This document shows positions 35,185 to 46,180 of a stretch of 64,000 nt of DNA, in pieces. The DNA is from Tragulus kanchil. Taxonomy: Eukaryota; Chordata; Mammalia; Artiodactyla; Tragulidae. The translations under genes were made by a program, and so were the position numbers. Below the pieces are notes generated by a model. It saw nothing but the letters and a program-made list of their open reading frames with translations. It had not been told where the DNA came from and made no database searches. The first letter of the stretch is position 1. Every line of letters starts with the position of its first letter. Location of the stretch: contig JAIOJX010000005.1 of the NCBI GenBank assembly GCA_022376925.1, positions 161,575,001-161,639,000 of the forward strand, written 5' to 3'.

Positions 35185-35440
35185 GTTAAAAATAATTCTG
35201 ATACTCCAATACTTTGGCCACCTGATGCGAAAAGCCAACTCACTGGAAAAGATCCTGATGCTGAGAGAGACTGAGCGCAGGAGGAGAAGTGGGCAATAGG
35301 GGATGAGACGGCCGGATGGCATCAGCGACTCAACTGATAGGAGCGTGAGCAGACTGCAGGAGATGAGGAACAGGGAAGCCTGGGGTGCTGCGGTCCATGG
35401 AGTCGCAGAGCTGGACACGACAGAGGGACTGAACAGCAAG
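35185..35440 (+). mobile_element. BovB (RTE) LINE 3' tail
   Basis: The plus strand encodes a C-terminal BovB reverse-transcriptase tail: YFGHLMRKANSLEK, then [13 protein letters not shown], then [14 protein letters not shown]. It is 5' truncated, as is usual for BovB/ART2A copies. Confidence 0.93.
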
Positions 35441-37579
35441 GGGTGTGTAATTATTGTTACACTGCCACTTAGTGTTGGACTAAAGCAGGCCCAAGGCTGA
35501 GGCCTGGTTTTCTTACCTGTACAAACGAGGACCTTAACCTTTGCCCTTTGTTCCTCACTGGGCTGCCCGAGCTGGTGCTTGGTCAGGTGCCAAAGGCTTA
35601 ATGAACACGAGCACTCGTTGCAATTATTATTTTAAAACCCGTGCTAGCTGCTATACCTGTTCATTTGGTTTGTCTATAGGAGCCACTCTCTCCCGCTCTA
35701 ACACCAGCACTTGTGCCACGAATTAGGGTATGGTGTAGATTCAGGCCCCAGGAGGGTGAAGGACGGGGCTGCCGCCTCAGAGTTTGCGGTGACAAGCCTG
35801 GGGGACCTGCTGCAGGGCCAGGGGTGTCTGTACTTCTTCCAGCTGTCTGGGTTTTGGGTTTCACGACTGTTGTGTGATCATCACACTCTAATTCTGCTCT
35901 TCCTCTAAACTCATCAAAGCTGGCCCTCAGGGAAGTCTTCTTCTTCTTTTTTTTTTTTTATCTTGTCTAGAGGGAGACTGAAGAACCAACTTCTGAAACG
36001 CTTCTTAAAAGTAGCATGATAAGGTTTTCCACCGGCAGCATCTTGGAAAATTGCAGACACATTTTAAAAAGTAACCACTCAGGGTTCTTTATCTCCTATA
36101 ATTCAGATTGTGGCCTTAGATCAATCTTGAAAAGCTTTAGCCTCTGACACCCGACCGAGAACTGAATCACTCCAAATTTTAAATAACACCCATCAGAATG
36201 AATTTCAGTGCCAAGCAGGGAAACATCCTCCTCCTTCCTTATCATACAAGCCTGTAACCATGGTCCATTACTGTCCAAAAGGTAGATATTTAAAAAGGCA
36301 ACCTAAAAGTTGGAGACAAATTGCTTCTTAGTTGGGCGCTTTCTCTCCCTAAGGAGTTGAGATGAGTCATTTGTCCGCCCTCATTCTTTGCTCAGGACTT
36401 CATCCTGAAGCTTCTTCCAATAGATTCCAGGGTGACGCTGCGTCCCATGCACGCGAAATGGACTTGGTGTGCTCCACGTGTCTCCACGCCCTGCTTCACC
36501 GCCATGTCGTGGGCCACAGCTGGTCTCCCGAGCCCGTCCATCAGCCTGTGAGCTGTGCCCCTAGGGGCAGAGTGCTGGAGGGACACTATTGTGCTTTCCA
36601 GAAAGCAGGGGCTTTGGGGTCTCAGCACCAGCTCACTGCCCCTTCCTGCACCTCCCCAGACAGCCGTAGGCCCTGAAGCCCTCACTGGGAGGGCTGCTCA
36701 CTCCAAATCTCTGCCCATGCCAGGACCTCAGCCCACAAAAGTCTAGCTGAGATCAAGGGTGAACCTGGAGCCTGGGGTCTGGGCAGAGCCCCCAGGAACC
36801 CTCCAGCCTCAGCGCTAACAGCCTCTCCCAACTTGGGAGGGAACGCTCTTTGCAGGTGGGTGGGTCCTTCTCCGCTGGTCCTGACTTTCCCTGTGGCTAG
36901 TTCTGTGTCCTCCAGCACCCTGATCTAGCTTCTGCTCCAAATAAGGAAACACCGACTGTCCCTGAGGGATTCCTGGGGACATTCCTTCGGTCAGTCCCAC
37001 CTCACTGGATTCATGACCCCCTCCCTCCCGGAGGGTGTGGGATGGAGGCTGTGCCCGTGGACCCAGTGCTATGACCCCGTGGCCTCCACCTAAGCAAGCA
37101 GTCCCAACACGAACACCCCCCGCCCCCGCCCTTGTCATTAATGCTGTGATCACGCTCACGAAGACAAGATGTGCTGCCGAGCTGCCAGGTGCCTGTGTAA
37201 AACTAGCGCTCAGCCAGCGTCCCGGCCCCTCTGTGTCACTGTGACGGACCCGGTGCTGGGGTGCCCAGTAGCTTTCTAGAGGCCCAGGGAAACGAATGCT
37301 TGTGATGAGCGCCAACACGCTCACCCGGGGGCTTCCTGACCCCTCCGGCGGTGACAGGGCTCTGGCCAGCTGGGACTGGGCAGAAGGAACGTCACCCTCT
37401 TCCAGGCCTGGTCCTTGAGAAACCACTCCTGACGTCCCGCCCTCTCTCCTTCCTTACTGCCTGTCTCAGGCTCAGAGGCCACAGGGACAGAGGCTGCCAT
37501 CTGGTCCACAGCAGACGTGCCGCAGCAAGAGGTAAACGGTTACGCTATTTAGATGTAGGGATTTGAGGATTTAGCGCTG
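35441..37579. other. Intron, mostly single-copy
   Basis: A MIR-like stretch at about 35455-35540 (GGTTTTCTTACCTGTACAAA) and a poly-T run at 35947-35960. The remainder (36340-37560) is GC-moderate with chance open frames of up to 203 codons but no recognised domain. Confidence 0.5.
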
Positions 37580-39929
37580 TTGAACTAGTTAGATATTATA
37601 CTGAGCAAATATATTTTATTTTATCCCGAACTGCTCGCTTGTCGCAATAAAAAGGTTTGAAAATCAGAGTGCTATGGAAACACTGTATTTCTTTGCAGAG
37701 CCATTTAACTAATAAAAACTGTTGTCCTGCGCCTCTGATTGGGTATTGGGAAGGAAAAGCAGCGAGAGGGCAGGCCCGTCTGCAGCTTTGGCAGGCATGG
37801 GCTGATGGGATCTGCCTAGCTCTGTGGTCAAAGCGTGGAGCAGGACGTGGCAGAAGATCCGGGTTCTGGCCTCCAGCTGTAACGGCTGGAGACCCCCTCC
37901 CCCCCTGCCTCTTTGGATAGGAGCACAGGAAACCCAGTAGGATGCAGTTCACGGTCCAAGAGGGGTCATGGGTCCCACTGTCCCCGGCTCAGTGGCCAGC
38001 CTGTAAAGAATCTCCAATGGCAGTCAAATCTGAAAACTCCTTCCTCCTGGGCTCAGTGGACCAAATCAGAGGTCTCTTTTCCTCCTTCAAAGACCTGGTG
38101 TTTGAGGTGGAGGAGTTCAGGGGGAACTGTGCCTCCTCTGGTGCCCGTGTGGCATCTGCACCGGTCACTGCCGTCGAGGGCTGACACATCCGGAAGGGAA
38201 GCAGCCATCAGAGGGCCCGCGCTCTGGGCTTCCTAGAGGGGAGGGGGTCTTTACTGGTCAGCCACTTCTTCTCAGTATGTTCTCTGACTCAAGACTCAGA
38301 CAAATGCTGGTGTCAACTTAGGCCGCTCCTAGGTGCTAACTCTGACCTTGGGCTTCAGAGCCCACGCGGCAGGTTTGGAAAATTTGCCTCTGCTTCAGAC
38401 CTGGGAGCTCTGGGTGGGCAGCACTGCCTGGCCCCCCACCTCAGGCGGTGAGGAGCCTGGGGGCCGCGGCGGCTCCACAGCCAAGGTCTGCAGCACTGAA
38501 CCACGGGGCTGCTCTTCCATGGGCGTCCCTGCCACGTTCCTGGGGCTGCACGGCTTCCAGCCTTCTCCCTCCATGATGCACAGGTTGCCCTAGAGGCTGC
38601 CGCTGCTGCTCTGGAAGGCCTGGGCCTTCAAGCACACTCCCAGGGAAGCTTGTTTCTGCTCAGAATTCCCACTGTCAGGACATTTGGATGCCAGGTCCGG
38701 GGGCTTGCCATGGATGGAAGGGGACCCCTCTTGACTAGAAGTGGCTTGGTTACCCTCTTGAACTAGTTAGATATTATACTGAGCAAATATATTTTATTTT
38801 ATCCCGAACTGCTCGCTTGTCGCAATAAAAAGGTTTGAAAATCAGAGTGCTATGGAAACACTGTATTTCTTTGCAGAGCCATTTAACTAATAAAAACTGT
38901 TGTCCTGCGCCTCTGATTGGGTATTGGGAAGGAAAAGCAGCGAGAGGGCAGGCCCGTCTGCAGCTTTGGCAGGCATGGGCTGATGGGATCTGCCTAGCTC
39001 TGTGGTCAAAGCGTGGAGCAGGACGTGGCAGAAGATCCGGGTTCTGGCCTCCAGCTGTAACGGCTGGAGACCCCCTCCCCCCCTGCCTCTTTGGATAGGA
39101 GCACAGGAAACCCAGTAGGATGCAGTTCACGGTCCAAGAGGGGTCATGGGTCCCACTGTCCCCGGCTCAGTGGCCAGCCTGTAAAGAATCTCCAATGGCA
39201 GTCAAATCTGAAAACTCCTTCCTCCTGGGCTCAGTGGACCAAATCAGAGGTCTCTTTTCCTCCTTCAAAGACCTGGTGTTTGAGGTGGAGGAGTTCAGGG
39301 GGAACTGTGCCTCCTCTGGTGCCCGTGTGGCATCTGCACCGGTCACTGCCGTCGAGGGCTGACACATCCGGAAGGGAAGCAGCCATCAGAGGGCCCGCGC
39401 TCTGGGCTTCCTAGAGGGGAGGGGGTCTTTACTGGTCAGCCACTTCTTCTCAGTATGTTCTCTGACTCAAGACTCAGACAAATGCTGGTGTCAACTTAGG
39501 CCGCTCCTAGGTGCTAACTCTGACCTTGGGCTTCAGAGCCCACGCGGCAGGTTTGGAAAATTTGCCTCTGCTTCAGACCTGGGAGCTCTGGGTGGGCAGC
39601 ACTGCCTGGCCCCCCACCTCAGGCGGTGAGGAGCCTGGGGGCCGCGGCGGCTCCACAGCCAAGGTCTGCAGCACTGAACCACGGGGCTGCTCTTCCATGG
39701 GCGTCCCTGCCACGTTCCTGGGGCTGCACGGCTTCCAGCCTTCTCCCTCCATGATGCACAGGTTGCCCTAGAGGCTGCCGCTGCTGCTCTGGAAGGCCTG
39801 GGCCTTCAAGCACACTCCCAGGGAAGCTTGTTTCTGCTCAGAATTCCCACTGTCAGGACATTTGGATGCCAGGTCCGGGGGCTTGCCATGGATGGAAGGG
39901 GACCCCTCTTGACTAGAAGTGGCTTGGTT
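37580..39929 (+). repeat. Tandem duplication 7 (units 37580-38751 and 38758-39929)
   Basis: Offset of exactly 1178 nt, with a 6-nt filler (ACCCTC). The copies look identical. The unit holds an AT-rich start that resembles conserved non-coding sequence, followed by GC-rich single-copy DNA. Confidence 0.95.
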
Positions 39930-40501
39930 TTCACAGCTCTCCAGATCCTGCAACTACTGCTATGTTCTGGTGTTTACAGTGACCGGGGAGAGGGGCCGCT
40001 GTGCTATTTAGCTGAGAACAGGTTAACCTGACAAACACGGTATGGATTGTTTTGCAGTGATCTATGCCAGGCCGACTTACTGAGCAGACTGCCGCTGAGG
40101 GGGCACACGGTGCTCTCTGCTGAGGAAGGCACATCCCGTCCCAGCTCCTTGCAAAGCATCATTCAGGAAATCTACTCATCCTCAGCAGATCAGGCAAGAA
40201 AGCAATAACCCTCCTCGCCCACAAATCACCTCCATTTTGCTAATAAACAGTAATTCAGTTGTCGACTAATGTATGAAGCAGCTAGAATGTCCCAAATGTA
40301 ATTAAAAGTAAGCGAAGCTCATCTAAACAATGAATGAGATACGTTTTCCATGCTGCGTCCATGACATTCAATTCAGTGGGGTTTTTTTTTTGGCCGAGTA
40401 ATTGATAAAATGAGTCATTTACCAATCAGACTTCCAGCTATTACTGTAAATTAACTGGGTCCAATTGAAAGCCAAAGGATTGATCTATTTTAAGTGGAAG
40501 G
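39930..40501. promoter_or_regulatory. Possible conserved non-coding element (40140-40490)
   Basis: Repeat-free AT-rich block with closely packed factor-like motifs: TAATTGATAA at about 40401 (homeobox-type), TGAGTCAT at about 40412 (AP-1), CCAAT at about 40422, CAATTGAAAGCCAAAGG at about 40463 (SOX/TCF-like). The appearance suggests a conserved enhancer, but conservation cannot be tested here. Confidence 0.35.
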
Positions 40502-42679
40502 CATTTAAATACTGTAAGCGAATATCCACGCTGACTGAAATTAGCAGGCCCTGAGAGAAGCTTATTATATTCCCACAAACAGGCAGACACACTGGAGGAA
40601 ACAGAGAAGTCATTTTTAGAAGGTGAAAATCCATTCTGCAGGCAGTGACGCTCTGAGCGTAAAATAATTCAGAGGCAACCAAGACGCTCAGCAGCTGTGA
40701 TTTATATACTCCTGAGCAAAGCCGTCAGGCTTCCTAGGAACTGGGTTTTCTCTCCTCACAAAAGGGGCAAAGTCTTGCCATGTAATGGTGAGTTGTAGGT
40801 ACTCCTAAGGTATTGCGATGTTGCGACTCCAGGGGACAGTTTCAGAACCACTGCTGTATAGTGCAAGGTAAGCTTGCACACACATATTTTGGGATGGTTA
40901 CTTCCACCTTATATTTTTCCTTGACATGTCAAATGCAGAAAAAAAATTGCTTTGACAGAATAGCTTAAAAATTGTTCAAAAACGGGACTTCCCTGGTGGT
41001 TCAGTGGCTAGACTCTGTGCTCCCAATGCAGGGGCCAGGGTTCGATTCCCGATCAGGGAGCTAGATCCCACACGCCCCAGATGAGAGTTCATATGCTTAA
41101 ATCCACCCGCCTCAACTAAGACCTGGCACAGTCAGATAAATAAATAAAATAAATATTTTTGAAAAAATGTTCAAAAACGACTTGGCTGCTGCAGCCAATT
41201 ATTGAATTTATTGAATACGTTTCTATTTGATTTTAAATCACTATTCCACAAGAATTTTCATTTTGATCTGTGAGGGGAGTGAAATTACATTTCTCAAATA
41301 GTTACAAAAAGATAAAGTATCCCTTAAAAAAAGCCATACTTTCTGATAGGTGAACCTAAATAAATGATGACTCTTTTTATACAACTTAAGACTCCAGTGA
41401 CTAACTCCTCACAAAAGCAGCATTTGAAACGATCTCCAAGGCATTTAAAACCAGAAAATGTTTACTGTTTAATTTTTCTTCTGCAGCACTAACGACAACA
41501 TTAATACCAGTACATAATTAGTTCAGGGTTATTTCTATCGCCCTGGGAGGACATCGGCACAGCAGCTACTGAGCTCTCCCAAGGCGGCGAGTCATTTAAA
41601 TACTGTGAATATCCACGCTGACTGAAATTAGCAGGCCCTGAGAGAAGCTTATTATATTCCCACAAACAGGCAGACACACTGGAGGAAACAGAGAAGTCAT
41701 TTTTAGAAGGTGAAAATCCATTCTGCAGGCAGTGACGCTCTGAGCGTAAAATAATTCAGAGGCAACCAAGACGCTCAGCAGCTGTGATTTATATACTCCT
41801 GAGCAAAGCCGTCAGGCTTCCTAGGAACTGGGTTTTCTCTCCTCACAAAAGGGGCAAAGTCTTGCCATGTAATGGTGAGTTGTAGGTACTCCTAAGGTAT
41901 TGCGATGTTGCGACTCCAGGGGACAGTTTCAGAACCACTGCTGTATAGTGCAAGGTAAGCTTGCACACACATATTTTGGGATGGTTACTTCCACCTTATA
42001 TTTTTCCTTGACATGTCAAATGCAGAAAAAAAATTGCTTTGACAGAATAGCTTAAAAATTGTTCAAAAACGGGACTTCCCTGGTGGTTCAGTGGCTAGAC
42101 TCTGTGCTCCCAATGCAGGGGCCAGGGTTCGATTCCCGATCAGGGAGCTAGATCCCACACGCCCAGATGAGAGTTCATATGCTTAAATCCACCCGCCTCA
42201 ACTAAGACCTGGCACAGTCAGATAAATAAATAAAATAAATATTTTTGAAAAAATGTTCAAAAACGACTTGGCTGCTGCAGCCAATTATTGAATTTATTGA
42301 ATACGTTTCTATTTGATTTTAAATCACTATTCCACAAGAATTTTCATTTTGATCTGTGAGGGGAGTGAAATTACATTTCTCAAATAGTTACAAAAAGATA
42401 AAGTATCCCTTAAAAAAAGCCATACTTTCTGATAGGTGAACCTAAATAAATGATGACTCTTTTTATACAACTTAAGACTCCAGTGACTAACTCCTCACAA
42501 AAGCAGCATTTGAAACGATCTCCAAGGCATTTAAAACCAGAAAATGTTTACTGTTTAATTTTTCTTCTGCAGCACTAACGACAACATTAATACCAGTACA
42601 TAATTAGTTCAGGGTTATTTCTATCGCCCTGGGGAGGACATCGGCACAGCAGCTACTGAGCTCTCCCAAGGCGGCGAGT
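40502..42679 (+). repeat. Tandem duplication 8 (units 40502-41592 and 41593-42679)
   Basis: Units abut directly; offset of 1087-1091 nt. The right copy lacks AAGC about 14 nt from the junction, one G differs near the end of the left copy, and one C differs mid-unit. Each copy carries a CHR-type SINE with its own target-site duplication, so the SINE predates the copying. Confidence 0.94.
40984..41166 (+). mobile_element. CHR-1-type SINE (second copy at about 42070-42252)
   Basis: GGGACTTCCCTGGTGGTTCA with B-box GGTTCGATTCCCGATC and tail (AAAT)n. Flanked by TGTTCAAAAACG on both sides as a target-site duplication. The second copy belongs to duplication 8. Confidence 0.92.
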
Positions 42680-43165
42680 GGGACCCGTCTTTCCCCCACA
42701 CGCACTCAGGTTCCTTCTAAGTGCAGCTGGACCGCCTGGCATTTGCTGTGCCAGGATCCAGGTGGGCAGTTAGGGAGGTAACTCAGCACGTGTTCCTCTG
42801 TGCACAGAGACGTGCAGATGGAAAGGACGAAGGAGGGAGGGAGATCAGGCTCTTCTAGACTTCCCAGGGACGCAGGGCAATGTGACGAGGCCAAGATGGG
42901 TGGAGACACAAGCTGCCAAGACCTAACAGCACCAAGGTCTGTTCCCATCTGCTCTCCGACTGCCAACTGTGTCTCTGCAAAGACCTGCGCAGGAGCCAGG
43001 GTGGCTCTTGGCACTAAGTGGCCACCAATGACCAGGAGTGGCATCAGCAGCATGACTCCTGGGGCAACTCCCTGCTCTGGCCAGACCCCAGAATTTGCCT
43101 GCCTCTCTGGCTTCCCTTCTTACTCATCCAGGACGGAACAGCTATCTGTCCTCCATTCCTCCGTG
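42680..43165. other. Intron, single-copy
   Basis: No gene or recognised repeat between duplications 8 and 9. Confidence 0.5.
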
Positions 43166-43984
43166 CCTTAAAAGGTCTCCACTGACCTCGTGGCAAGAGA
43201 GTTGAAAAGGCACTTGGGGATCATCTGTGGCCAGCTTCCTACACAACGGAAGACTCTCCTTGAGGCTGTTTAGTCAAGCGATGGCCTGGCCTTGGCCGGC
43301 CCAGCACCAGGGACTGGAGTTCACCCACGCCCAGCAGACCATTCCGTGGAACGAAGTATCCTTCATATTTGGGGGGCATGGTGCCCTCTGTGTGATTCTA
43401 TTTATCCACACTAAGGGTTTTGGAGGTTCACAGAATAAACTTGGTTTTGTTAGCACAAGGATGCAGAGCCTGATGTAGTGCCTTTCCCAAGATTTCTCCT
43501 CTGTAAATGATCTATGCAGTTTGTCTCTCGTACGGGTGGTAGGAGTTCAGTTTCCTGAGCGTCCTGGCTGTGGGTGATTGGAATGGGCTAGAAGGCCCAA
43601 GGATGCCTCACTTGTCTGTCTGGGCCATGCAGGCTGTCTCCTCATAATCCTGTGGTCTGTGCAAGCATCCTTACAGCATGGCAGGGCTTTCCAGAGCAAA
43701 AGCAGAAGCTGCTTGGCATCTCAAGGACTGAATCTAGAACTTGCTTGGTATCACTTCTGCCTCATTTTATTGGTCAAGTAATCACTAGGGGAGCTCAGGT
43801 GCAGAGAAGAGGAGAGGGACTGCACTTCTTGTTGGGCTCACATGCATGTAAATGTTAGCTTTTATTTAGATTCAAGCCCATGAAGTAAAGCAAGGCCATG
43901 CGGCCTGCCGCTGGACTTCTCTTGCTCAACTGAGCTGGGTGATTGCTAAACCTCCACGAGTATACTTCCAACCAGGGGAGGAGG

Positions 43985-44123
43985 TCACCACTAGGGCATT
44001 TCCTGTGTGTTTAATCTTACTTTCATAGCAGTCCTATAAGGTAGGTGTGGGTATGCTCACCTCACAAAGAGAAAATGGAGGCTCGGGGAGGGAAATAACT
44101 TCTCTGGTTACCAGTTAGTAAGC
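43985..44123 (-). repeat. MIR SINE remnant (second copy at 45065-45203, continuing at 45496-45570)
   Basis: GTCCTATAAGGTAGGTGTGG, then AGAGAAAATGGAGGCTCGGG, is MIR in minus orientation. In the second copy a Bov-A2 insertion splits it, and the MIR resumes after a TTAGTAAGC repeat. Confidence 0.8.
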
Positions 44124-44248
44124 TGCTGCTGCTTAGTCACTTCAGCCGTGTCCAACTCTGTGTGGCCCCATGGACTGCAGCCCACCAGGTTTCTCTGTCA
44201 ATGGAATTCTCCAGGCAAGAACACTGGAGTGAGTTGCCATACTCTCCT
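44124..44248 (-). mobile_element. Bov-tA fragment truncated at the duplication 9 junction
   Basis: Matches 45204-45328 base for base and then stops exactly where the right unit of duplication 9 begins, without any tRNA-like head. Confidence 0.9.
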
Positions 44249-45203
44249 TAAAAGGTCTCCACTGACCTCGTGGCAAGGGAGTTGAAAAGGCACTTGGGGA
44301 TCATCTGTGGCCAGCTTCCTACACAACGGAAGACTCTCCTTGAGGCTGTTTAGTCAAGCGATGGCCTGGCCTTGGCCGGCCCAGCACCAGGGACTGGAGT
44401 TCACCCACGCCCAGCAGACCATTCCGTGGAACGAAGTATCCTTCATATTTGGGGGGCATGGTGCCCTCTGTGTGATTCTATTTATCCACACTAAGGGTTT
44501 TGGAGGTTCACAGAATAAACTTGGTTTTGTTAGCACAAGGATGCAGAGCCTGATGTAGTGCCTTTCCCAAGATTTCTCCTCTGTAAATGATCTATGCAGT
44601 TTGTCTCTCGTACGGGTGGTAGGAGTTCAGTTTCCTGAGCGTCCTGGCTGTGGGTGATTGGAATGGGCTAGAAGGCCCAAGGATGCCTCACTTGTCTGTC
44701 TGGGCCATGCAGGCTGTCTCCTCATAATCCTGTGGTCTGTGCAAGCATCCTTACAGCATGGCAGGGCTTTCCAGAGCAAAAGCAGAAGCTGCTTGGCATC
44801 TCAAGGACTGAATCTAGAACTTGCTTGGTATCACTTCTGCCTCATTTTATTGGTCAAGTAATCACTAGGGGAGCTCAGGTGCAGAGAAGAGGAGAGGGAC
44901 TGCACTTCTTGTTGGGCTCACATGCATGTAAATGTTAGCTTTTATTTAGATTCAAGCCCATGAAGTAAAGCAAGGCCATGCGGCCTGCCGCTGGACTTCT
45001 CTTGCTCAACTGAGCTGGGTGATTGCTAAACCTCCACGAGTATACTTCCAACCAGGGGAGGAGGTCACCACTAGGGCATTTCCTGTGTGTTTAATCTTAC
45101 TTTCATAGCAGTCCTATAAGGTAGGTGTGGGTATGCTCACCTCACAAAGAGAAAATGGAGGCTCGGGGAGGGAAATAACTTCTCTGGTTACCAGTTAGTA
45201 AGC

Positions 45204-45389
45204 TGCTGCTGCTTAGTCACTTCAGCCGTGTCCAACTCTGTGTGGCCCCATGGACTGCAGCCCACCAGGTTTCTCTGTCAATGGAATTCTCCAGGCAAGA
45301 ACACTGGAGTGAGTTGCCATACTCTCCTCCAGGGAGCGGGCGTCTTCCCAACCCAGGGACGGAATCTGGGTCTCCAGTATTGCAGGCTG

Positions 45390-45426
<37 letters not shown>

Positions 45427-45495
45427 TTAAGATCCCATAGACTGTAGCTTGCCAGGCTTCTCCATCCATGGCATTTTCCAGGAAAGCATACTGGC
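45204..45495 (-). mobile_element. Bov-A2-like SINE dimer with internal (AC)n
   Basis: The left monomer (GCTTAGTCACTTCAGCCGTG, then CCAATGGAATTCTCC-like) runs to about 45390. An (AC)n tract fills 45391-45425, and a second Bov-A monomer (CATAGACTGTAGCTTGCCAG) continues to 45495. TTAGTAAGC flanks both ends as a target-site duplication. Confidence 0.88.
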
Positions 45496-45939
45496 ATTAG
45501 TAAGCAGTGAAGCCAAAATCTAGAAATGTGTTGTTCTCTGTCATGCAGGATTCAGTAACTTGCTAAGGTCCAGATGTGGGGTGTACATGATGGTACTGAC
45601 CCCTGGGGGTCTGGATTCCTAGTTGGAAAAGGGTTGCAGGGTTGTTCTCAGGGAGTCTCATGGGTTCAGGTGTTCCCTGCTTCCAGGATCTGTCACTTGT
45701 TCTCACATTTCATTTTAGAAGTCTTCTTGGAGAACTTCTATCTATGTCCCATTCTAAGGATGACAGGACTCTTGTCTCCAGGCACCAAGGCAGCATTGGC
45801 ACCACCAATGCCTCCAGCTGCCGCTTGCCCAGCCCTCAGGGAAGCCACAGAGCATCACACCCAATGTGGGAGTCTGAAGGCTACAATGATCTGTACAAAT
45901 CTACAACTCGTAGGTGGTATAAACGAGATTCAAACCCAG

Positions 45940-46180
45940 GTCCTCTGATTCCAAATATTGTTTTCTTTCCATGGTACGGAAACCTCCATTCCACCCTCTG
46001 AGCATCACTTTCTCCGCCTGCTCAATGGAAATGGATTGTATCTGCCCTTGCAGGGTTGCTGTGAGGCTCAATGGAAACTATGAATGTTTGTTTAACAAGT
46101 ATTTATTGAGCTTCTACTGGGTATCAGGCACCAACACTGAGGACACAGGGAAAACCAGCCAAACAAAATCCTGACGGTGG
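45940..46180. repeat. MIR/L2-type ancient repeat
   Basis: CATCACTTTCTCCGCCTGCT, then AATGGATTGTATCTGCCC (MIR-like plus), followed by ACAAGTATTTATTGAGCTTC and ATCAGGCACCAACACTGAGG, a common ancient mammalian repeat string. The later part recurs at 47163 onward through duplication 10. Confidence 0.5.

Larger units (their letters stand above)
43166..45328 (+). repeat. Tandem duplication 9 (units 43166-44248 and 44246-45328)
   Basis: Offset of exactly 1080 nt, joined at a shared CCT. The right end of the unit falls inside a minus-strand Bov-tA, so the left copy carries only half of that SINE. One mismatch was seen, about 30 nt into the right copy. Confidence 0.95.
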
